DNA from: Clostridia bacterium
GTDB lineage: Bacteria; Bacillota; Clostridia; Oscillospirales; Acutalibacteraceae
Length of the DNA stretch: 11,008 bases
Direction of reading: 5' to 3'
Assembly (NCBI GenBank): GCA_017519685.1
Contig: JAFWRV010000197.1
Span: 1-11,008, forward strand
A program made the position numbers and the translations under genes. Shown here in pieces: positions 6,402 through 11,008 of the stretch. The notes beneath the pieces were generated by a model. It was not told the origin of the DNA. It saw only the letters and a list, made by a program, of their open reading frames with translations, and made no database searches. How positions within the stretch are numbered: position 1 is the first letter of the stretch; the number at the start of each line of letters is the position of its first letter.

Positions 6402-6950
6402 ATGTCTGTTGAGACAAGATGGTATGTAATCCATACCTATTCCGGTTATGAAAACAAGGTTAAGACCAACATTGAGAAACTGGTTGAAAACCGTAAAATG
6501 CAGGATCAGATTTTCGAGGTTAAAATTCCGGTTGAAATCGTTCATGACGCCGAAGCCGACAAGGATATCGAGCGCAAGCTTTTTCCCGGATACGTACTTG
6601 TCAAGGTCGCGGTTATGCCCGATAAGGACAACCGTCCGAAGATGAGCGACGAGGCCTGGCTCCTTATCAGAAACACCAGAGGAGTCACCGGATTTGTCGG
6701 TCCTGAAAACAGAGCAATTCCTCTTACAGACGAAGAAGTTATCAGGCTCGGAGTCGAGAAGAGAGTTGTCGAAGTATCTTACAATGTCGGTGACACTGTC
6801 AACATCATTGACGATATGTTTGACGGCTTTTCCGGAGTTGTTCAGGAAATTGACATTGACAATAATTCTGTCAAGGTTGTCGTTTCCGCACTTTTTGGCA
6901 AAGAAACCGTCGTTGAGCTTGAACTCGACCAGGTTGAGCTTGCCGAATAA
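6402..6950 (+). CDS. nusG: Transcription termination/antitermination factor NusG
   Basis: This 182-residue protein has the usual two domains. The N-terminal NGN domain, which binds the polymerase clamp, begins RWYVIHTYSGYENKV and includes FPGYVLVK. The C-terminal KOW domain is at about 128-160 (VGDTVNIIDDMFDGFSGVV) and contacts ribosomal protein S10 or Rho in well-studied relatives. The usual G-P before the Phe of the KOW motif reads D-M here, a small departure. GGGAGG precedes the ATG, 16 bases after secE ends. Confidence 0.97.
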   Translation: MSVETRWYVIHTYSGYENKVKTNIEKLVENRKMQDQIFEVKIPVEIVHDAEADKDIERKLFPGYVLVKVAVMPDKDNRPKMSDEAWLLIRNTRGVTGFVGPENRAIPLTDEEVIRLGVEKRVVEVSYNVGDTVNIIDDMFDGFSGVVQEIDIDNNSVKVVVSALFGKETVVELELDQVELAE

Positions 6951-7020
6951 TCACGGTAATTTGAGGGATTTCCCTTTCAAATTCAGCGCTTATGCGCAGT
7001 CACGCTTACGCGTCGGCTTC

Positions 7021-7052
7021 GTGGGAGGAGCAGATGCTCCGCAATTCACCAC
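7021..7052 (+). promoter_or_regulatory. Putative L1-binding operator before rplK
   Basis: The motif starts GTGGGAGG and ends CACCAC. GTGG (7021-7024) pairs with CCAC (7049-7052), enclosing an asymmetric internal loop and a 5-bp hairpin GGAGC/GCTCC (7027-7031/7036-7040). It lies 7 bases before the rplK Shine-Dalgarno GGAGG at 7060-7064. Ribosomal protein L1 is known to repress the L11-L1 operon by binding an mRNA copy of its 23S rRNA site, and this layout matches that type. A second copy precedes rplA. Confidence 0.65.
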
Positions 7053-7073
7053 TTATATTGGAGGTTAACTATT

Positions 7074-7499
7074 ATGGCACAGAAAGTTGTCGGTTTAATC
7101 AAGTTACAGATTCCCGCAGGCAAAGCCACTCCGGCTCCCCCTGTAGGACCCGCACTCGGTCAGCACGGTGTCAACATCATGTCTTTCACAAAGGAATTCA
7201 ATGAGCGTACCAAGAATGATATGGGTCTCATTATTCCCGTTGTTATCACTGTTTATGCAGACCGCACATTCAGCTTTATAACCAAGACCCCTCCCGCCGC
7301 TGTTCTTATCAAAAAGGCATGCGGAATCGAGAGCGGTTCAGGCGTTCCCAACAAAACCAAGGTTGCAACAATCACACAGGACCAGATCCGCAAGATCGCC
7401 GAAACAAAGATGAGAGACCTTAATGCTGCTTCGATTGAATCCGCTATGAGTATGATAGCGGGAACAGCGCGCAGTATGGGCGTCACTGTATCCGATTGA
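7074..7499 (+). CDS. rplK: 50S ribosomal protein L11
   Basis: This 141-residue protein is at the usual family length. The N-terminal domain carries [20 protein letters not shown], the proline-rich stretch bound by thiostrepton-type drugs and release factors. The C-terminal rRNA-binding domain ends in [14 protein letters not shown]11 forms the base of the ribosomal stalk at the GTPase centre. It has GGAGG nine bases before its ATG and forms a pair with rplA, probably controlled by L1. Confidence 0.98.
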   Translation: MAQKVVGLIKLQIPAGKATPAPPVGPALGQHGVNIMSFTKEFNERTKNDMGLIIPVVITVYADRTFSFITKTPPAAVLIKKACGIESGSGVPNKTKVATITQDQIRKIAETKMRDLNAASIESAMSMIAGTARSMGVTVSD

Positions 7500-7508
7500 T
7501 TGCAAACT

Positions 7509-7534
7509 GTGGGAGGAAAAATCCGATTAACCAC
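7509..7534 (+). promoter_or_regulatory. Second putative L1-binding operator, between rplK and rplA
   Basis: The motif again begins GTGGGAGG and ends AACCAC. GTGG (7509-7512) pairs with CCAC (7531-7534), extended by T7508-A7535. The inner GG/CC (7515-7516/7523-7524) closes an AAAAAT loop, followed by GATTAA in the internal loop. It fits the same asymmetric fold as the rplK copy and lies 6 bases before the rplA Shine-Dalgarno at 7541-7546. The GGAGG inside the motif is not the rplA ribosome binding site, since it is over 40 bases from the start codon. Confidence 0.65.
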
Positions 7535-7557
7535 ATGATTGGGAGGAAATAATAATT

Positions 7558-8259
7558 ATGAAACACGGTAAAAAATATAACGAAAGCGCAAAACTCGTTG
7601 ACAGAGCTACCCTCTATGATCCCAACGATGCGCTTGCACTTACGGTCAAGACCGCAGGTGCCAAATTTGATGAGACGGTTGAAGTTCATGTCCGCCTCGG
7701 TGTTGACTCACGTCATGCCGACCAGCAGGTCCGCGGTGCTGTCGTTCTTCCGAACGGTACCGGTAAAACCGTCAGAGTTGCAGTTTTCGCCAAAGGTCCC
7801 GAGGCTGATGCCGCCGCAGCGGCAGGCGCTGAAATCGTCGGTGCAGAAGATCTCGTCGCAAAGATTCAGGGCGAAGGATTTATGGATTTCGACGTTGCCA
7901 TCGCGGCGCCCAATATGATGGGTCTTGTCGGCCGTCTCGGTAAGGTTCTCGGTCCCCGCGGCCTGATGCCCAGCCCGAAAGCCGGCACGGTTACACCCGA
8001 TGTCGCAAAGGCAGTTACAGAAGCGAAAGCAGGTAAGATTGAGTATCGTCTTGATAAGACAAATATCATTCACTGCCCCATCGGCAAAGTATCTTTCGGT
8101 CCCGAAAAGCTTGCTGAAAACTTCAACACTCTTCTTGACGCCATTATCAAGGCAAAGCCCGCCGCATCAAAGGGTACTTATATCCGTTCCTGTGTGCTTG
8201 CCACGACAATGGGCCCCGGCATAAGAGTCAATGCAAATAAACTTGTCGGCGAAAACTGA
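7558..8259 (+). CDS. rplA: 50S ribosomal protein L1
   Basis: This 233-residue protein is at full length. The family signature around 121-140 ([20 protein letters not shown]) is intact, and the N-terminal [14 protein letters not shown] is typical. L1 forms the mobile L1 stalk that guides tRNA out of the E site. In many bacteria it represses its own operon by binding an mRNA mimic of its rRNA site, and two candidate sites lie upstream. The spacing between GGAGG and ATG is about 11 bases, slightly long. The promoter of the rplJ-rplL unit starts 18 bases after the stop. Confidence 0.98.
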   Translation: MKHGKKYNESAKLVDRATLYDPNDALALTVKTAGAKFDETVEVHVRLGVDSRHADQQVRGAVVLPNGTGKTVRVAVFAKGPEADAAAAAGAEIVGAEDLVAKIQGEGFMDFDVAIAAPNMMGLVGRLGKVLGPRGLMPSPKAGTVTPDVAKAVTEAKAGKIEYRLDKTNIIHCPIGKVSFGPEKLAENFNTLLDAIIKAKPAASKGTYIRSCVLATTMGPGIRVNANKLVGEN

Positions 8260-8277
8260 TAAAATTTGCGAAAAAAC

Positions 8278-8306
8278 TTGACACGGAATAAAATTCGTGT
8301 TAATAT
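8278..8306 (+). promoter_or_regulatory. Strong SigA-type promoter for rplJ-rplL
   Basis: A consensus -35 box TTGACA at 8278-8283 and a -10 box TAATAT at 8301-8306 are spaced by 17 bases. The boxes and spacing are identical to those of the rpmG promoter, so the two units may have matched strength. The transcript would begin near 8313, at the first base pair of the L10 leader. Confidence 0.85.
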
Positions 8307-8312
8307 ACACAA

Positions 8313-8428
8313 GCTGTTCTTTTAAAGACAGCAGGTGACTCAGTCATAAAGGTTTTTACCGCCTGCCGAGAAAGGATGCATACAACAGGTATGTTATGCC
8401 CTTTCCGCGGTATGCGGAGAGGGCTTTT
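8313..8428 (+). ncRNA. L10 leader (ribosomal protein L10-L12 autoregulatory RNA)
   Basis: The leader contains the recognisable core AAAGACAGCAGGTGAC followed by CCTGCCGAG, the L10(L12) binding region known from Firmicutes. GCTGT (8313-8317) pairs with ACAGC (8328-8332), and GCAGG (8331-8335) can pair with CCTGC (8362-8366). Downstream, AAAGG near 8371-8375 can pair with CCTTT at 8400-8404, an arrangement that would block the terminator at 8398-8428. Excess L10-L12 is expected to favour the terminator. Confidence 0.85.
8398..8428 (+). terminator. Attenuator terminator of the L10 leader
   Basis: An 11-bp stem pairs GCCCTTTCCGC (8398-8408) with GCGGAGAGGGC (8414-8424), with one G-T wobble and a GGTAT loop. 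TTTT follows. It lies 33 bases before rplJ, as expected for transcription attenuation by the L10-L12 complex. Confidence 0.85.
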
Positions 8429-8461
8429 AGTTATACATTTCGTATGGAGGTGAAAAGATAA

Positions 8462-9106
8462 ATGCCCAGTGAGAAAATTTTAGAGCAGAAAAAGCAGATA
8501 GTCGAAGAACTTACCGAGTCTCTCAACAATTCTGTTGCCGGCGTAGTGGTTGACTACAAAGGAATTACTGTTGCCGAAGATACCGCGCTCCGTAAGGAAC
8601 TGCGTGAAGCAGGCGTCAGATATACAGTAGTCAAGAATACTCTTCTCGGCCTTGCCGCAAAGAATGCGGGCCTCGATGATATCGAGAAGGTTCTTGAAGG
8701 TACAACCGCTATCGCTATCAGCCCCGAAGATCACACTGCAGCGGCAAGAATTCTTTCGAAGTTCGCCGACAGCAGCAAGACCTTCTCAATCAAGAGCGGA
8801 TATCTTGAAGGTAAGGTAATCGATCTTGCGACGATTACATCTCTTGCAAAACTTCCCACCAGAGAAGTTCTTCTTGCAACAGTATGCAATGCATTCAACG
8901 CGCCTATTTCCGCTTTCGCACGTGCCATCCAGGCAATCGTTGACAAGGGCGGCGCAGAAGCGTGCGCACCCGCAGCGAAGGAAGAAGCTCCCGCAGAGGC
9001 AGCTGCTCCGGCAGCTGAAGAAGCTCCCGCAGAGGCAACTGCTCCCGCAGCAGAAGAAGCTCCTGCAGAGGCAGCCGCTCCCGCAGAAGAAACACCCGCT
9101 GAATAA
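8462..9106 (+). CDS. rplJ: 50S ribosomal protein L10 with Ala/Glu/Pro-repeat tail
   Basis: L10 anchors L7/L12 dimers on the ribosomal stalk. The N-terminal rRNA-binding domain contains VVDYKGITVAEDTALRKELR and VRYTVVKNTLL, typical of bacterial L10. The protein has 214 residues, against about 165-175 for most bacterial homologues. The excess is a C-terminal tail from about 163, rich in Ala, Glu and Pro, with three tandem units of about 12 residues (EEAPAEAAAPAA) at 174-208 and a partial fourth. GGAGGTG lies 11 bases before the ATG. It is preceded by the L10 leader and followed by rplL after 37 bases. Confidence 0.97.
   Translation: MPSEKILEQKKQIVEELTESLNNSVAGVVVDYKGITVAEDTALRKELREAGVRYTVVKNTLLGLAAKNAGLDDIEKVLEGTTAIAISPEDHTAAARILSKFADSSKTFSIKSGYLEGKVIDLATITSLAKLPTREVLLATVCNAFNAPISAFARAIQAIVDKGGAEACAPAAKEEAPAEAAAPAAEEAPAEATAPAAEEAPAEAAAPAEETPAE
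8981..9103 (+). repeat. Tandem 36-base coding repeats in the 3' end of rplJ
   Basis: Units start at 8981, 9017 and 9053, each beginning GAAGAAGCTCC, with a partial unit from 9086. The third unit is one codon shorter. They keep the reading frame and encode an acidic Ala/Pro-rich tail, so copy number could vary by slippage. Confidence 0.85.
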
Positions 9107-9143
9107 TCAATTTTAATAAAATTCAAAAATGGAGGAAAATAAA

Positions 9144-9521
9144 ATGGCATCAGAAAAAATCAATGCTATAATCGAAGAAATCAAAGTTCTCAGCGTTCTT
9201 GAACTCTCAGAACTTGTTCATGCAGTAGAAGAAGAATTCGGCGTTTCCGCAGCAGCAGCAGTTGCAGTTGCAGCTCCCGCAGAGGGTGGCGCAGCAGCCG
9301 CTGAAGAGAAGACCGAGTTTGACGTTATTCTTGCAGAAGTCGGCGCAGAAAAGATCAAGGTTATCAAGGCAGTCCGCGAAATCACCGGTCTCGGCCTTGC
9401 AGAAGCCAAAGCTCTCATTGACGGCGCTCCCAAGCCCGTTAAGGAAGGCGTTTCCAAGGAAGATGCTGAAGCTGCGAAAGCTAAGCTTGAAGAAGTCGGC
9501 GCAAAGGTTGAACTCAAGTAA
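9144..9521 (+). CDS. rplL: 50S ribosomal protein L7/L12
   Basis: This 125-residue protein is at the usual length. The N-terminal dimerisation domain (1-35) is followed by an Ala/Gly-rich hinge, roughly 36-55. The C-terminal factor-binding domain contains [20 protein letters not shown], which contacts EF-Tu, EF-G and IF2. The start at 9144 is chosen because GGAGG at 9131-9135 lies eight bases upstream. An earlier ATG at 9129 would lie before that site. A strong terminator follows, and rpoB does not. Confidence 0.98.
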   Translation: MASEKINAIIEEIKVLSVLELSELVHAVEEEFGVSAAAAVAVAAPAEGGAAAAEEKTEFDVILAEVGAEKIKVIKAVREITGLGLAEAKALIDGAPKPVKEGVSKEDAEAAKAKLEEVGAKVELK

Positions 9522-9552
9522 TTGCAGTTTAAGCGAAAAACATGCATTAAAA

Positions 9553-9588
9553 ACGGCTTCGCAGATTAATTCTGCGGAGCCGTTTTTT
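9553..9588 (+). terminator. Intrinsic terminator of the ribosomal cluster
   Basis: A 12-bp stem pairs ACGGCTTCGCAG (9553-9564) with CTGCGGAGCCGT (9572-9583), with one wobble and the loop ATTAATT. A run of six T follows. It begins about 30 bases after rplL. Confidence 0.93.
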
Positions 9589-9593
9589 GCGTA

Positions 9594-9630
9594 CAAAAAG
9601 CAGGGAGCTGTTGCAACCGCAACGGCTCCC
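9594..9630 (-). terminator. Intrinsic terminator of the antiporter gene
   Basis: A 12-bp stem at 9603-9614/9619-9630 with a four-base AACC loop is followed, reading leftwards, by a T-rich tail complementary to AAAAA at 9595-9599. It lies 20 bases after the antiporter stop. Together with the rplL terminator it insulates the two convergent units. Confidence 0.85.
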
Positions 9631-9650
9631 GGATATTATTTTGCGGTGTC

Positions 9651-10934
9651 TTACGATATTTTCGGAGGCGCCGCTTTTTGGTTTCTGTTCTTTTCGGCAG
9701 GCTTGACGGATATTTCTCCGGCGGCGCTGAGCGCCATTTTTGTCAGTACGGGGCCGACAAGTTCGTAGATAAGCACGGAGAACAGAACGATGTTTCTGAT
9801 AATCGGACCTATCGAAGGTAAGCTCATAACGGTTACGCTCATTCCGAGCGCGACACCGGCCTGAGGAAGCAGGGTTATGCCGAGATATTTGACGGTTTTT
9901 TCCTCGCAGTGAGTGATTCTTGCGCCTGTGTAAGCGCCGAAATACTTACCGAGCGAACGGGAAATAATGTATGCCGCGCCAATGCCGACAACGGCTAAAT
10001 CACGGAAAACATTGAGCTCGAGTTCTGCGCCGCTGAGAACGAAGAAAAGCACAAACAGAGGCTGCGCCCAGCGGTCGGTCTTCTCCATGATTTCTGCGGA
10101 AAAATCGCAGACGTTGCAAAACATCGTGCCGAGCATCATGCAGACGAGAAGCGAAGAAAACCCGATGGTGATGCCGCCGACCTGAAATTTAAGCTGTGAG
10201 ACCGCAACAGTCAGGAAAACAAACATCAGAGAGAGCGTAAGACGCTTGCTGTTTGAGCTGAACATCTTTTCCGCCGCGGTGAAAAGCAGGCCGGAAACGG
10301 TGCCCAGAACAAGCGAAAGAACAATTTCAAGAAGCGGCTCGGCTATGATTGCCGCAACATTGAATTCGCCGTTTTCAATTGCTTTTGCGACTCCGAACGA
10401 AACCGCGAAAACGACCAGTCCGACCGCGTCGTCTATCGCGACTATCGGCAGGAGGAGATCGGTCAGTTTACCCTTTGCCTTATACTGACGGACAACCATC
10501 AGAGTCGCGGCAGGCGCTGTTGCGGCGGCAATTGATCCGAGTGTGATTGCCATGGAAACGGGCAGTTTGTCTCCGAGAACGAAGTGCAGTCCTATCAGCG
10601 CCGCGTCAACGCAGAGTGTTGCGACCACCGCCTGAAGAATGCCTATAAAAGTAGCTTTGCCGCCTATCTGCTTTAGCTGTGAAAGGCGGAACTCATTGCC
10701 TATCGCGAACGCGATAAAGCCGAGCGCCACATTGGAGATAATGTCAAAACTCCTGACATTATCCGCCGAAATGAAACCCAATCCCTCAACGCCGAAACGC
10801 CCGAGAAAATAAGGTCCGATAAGAATTCCCGCCACAAGGTAGGCGGTTACCGAGGGCAGGCCGACAAGTTTTGAAACGCGGCTCATTAAAAGACCTGCCG
10901 CAAGGGCCGTTGAAATACAGAATAATACTTGCAT
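9651..10934 (-). CDS. CPA2-family monovalent cation/proton antiporter
   Basis: This 427-residue integral membrane protein has about a dozen hydrophobic segments. The N-terminus contains VSKLVGLPSVTAYLVAGIL, typical of the Na+/H+ exchanger fold of the CPA2 family. The ion site is visible as ATAPAAT (138-144) in the unwound fourth helix region and AIDDAVG with D168-D169. A double Asp is associated with electrogenic exchange in relatives such as NapA. No TrkA-N or USP domain follows; the protein ends in a short basic tail. The start at 10934 is chosen because the longer frame beginning at TTG 10979 would place its first codons on the -35 box of the promoter. The ribosome binding site (GGTGAT) is moderate. 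The cation (Na+ or K+) cannot be told from the sequence. Confidence 0.9.
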   Translation of the reverse strand: MQVLFCISTALAAGLLMSRVSKLVGLPSVTAYLVAGILIGPYFLGRFGVEGLGFISADNVRSFDIISNVALGFIAFAIGNEFRLSQLKQIGGKATFIGILQAVVATLCVDAALIGLHFVLGDKLPVSMAITLGSIAAATAPAATLMVVRQYKAKGKLTDLLLPIVAIDDAVGLVVFAVSFGVAKAIENGEFNVAAIIAEPLLEIVLSLVLGTVSGLLFTAAEKMFSSNSKRLTLSLMFVFLTVAVSQLKFQVGGITIGFSSLLVCMMLGTMFCNVCDFSAEIMEKTDRWAQPLFVLFFVLSGAELELNVFRDLAVVGIGAAYIISRSLGKYFGAYTGARITHCEEKTVKYLGITLLPQAGVALGMSVTVMSLPSIGPIIRNIVLFSVLIYELVGPVLTKMALSAAGEISVKPAEKNRNQKAAPPKIS

Positions 10935-10950
10935 ATAATCACCGGAAAAA

Positions 10951-10979
10951 TATATATCACAACAATACGATAAAGTCAA
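10951..10979 (-). promoter_or_regulatory. SigA-type promoter of the antiporter gene
   Basis: On the minus strand TTGACT (10979-10974) and TATATA (10956-10951) are spaced by 17 bases. Transcription would start near 10944, giving a 5' leader of only about 10 bases before the ATG at 10934. Confidence 0.65.
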
Positions 10980-11008
10980 TGTATAATATTCACAATAATT
11001 ATAATTAT

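Noticed and set aside
7708..8073. Minus-strand open frame within rplA
   Set aside because: It lies opposite a fully conserved ribosomal protein gene and has no motif of its own.
9129..9143. Earlier ATG for rplL
   Set aside because: It precedes the Shine-Dalgarno GGAGG at 9131-9135, so ribosomes would start at 9144, which also gives the normal L7/L12 N-terminus.

Overview
The window looks like the chromosome of a Gram-positive bacterium of the class Clostridia, probably a gut Oscillospirales-type organism. The reasons are strong GGAGG ribosome binding sites before almost every gene, SigA-type TTGACA-17-TAATAT promoters, an L10-leader attenuator, a DUF4474 protein, and the gene order rpmG-secE-nusG-rplK-rplA-rplJ-rplL. 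The taxonomic call is an inference from gene content and was not tested.

Left edge (1-140): a cluster of perfect GC-rich hairpins resembles the right end and 3' RNA scaffold of an IS200/IS605-type (TnpB) element. It abuts the stop codon of the next gene.

Region 133-2020 (minus strand): a sigma-70 family ECF-like sigma factor is followed, with a 17-base overlap, by a single-pass membrane protein. That protein has a short cytoplasmic N-terminus and a large Ser/Thr/Pro-linked extracytoplasmic part, and is probably the cognate anti-sigma factor.

Region 2130-5637 (plus strand): an extended -10 promoter drives an ABC-F ATPase. Two small secreted proteins follow closely. One has a His...Asn-Cys arrangement like permuted papain-fold enzymes. 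The other is a DUF4474 protein with a proline-rich stalk and a hydrophobic C-terminal tail.

Region 5669-9588 (plus strand): this is the transcription/translation cluster. A strong promoter sits inside a long inverted repeat and is followed by a structured leader of about 125 bases. Then come rpmG (L33, too short for an automatic ORF call), secE, nusG, rplK and rplA. Two similar motifs that look like L1-binding operators lie before rplK and before rplA. A second strong promoter and an L10-leader attenuator precede rplJ and rplL, and a canonical terminator closes the cluster. RpoB does not follow.

Right edge (9594-10979, minus strand): a CPA2-type monovalent cation/proton antiporter with a DD motif converges on rplL and has its own terminator and promoter.

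No gene-free stretch exceeds about 200 bases. No tRNA, rRNA or CRISPR array was seen. I found no convincing wholly new system. The best leads are the duplicated L1-type operator, the promoter nested in a terminator-like repeat, the asymmetric ABC-F protein and the mobile-element RNA remnant at the left edge.
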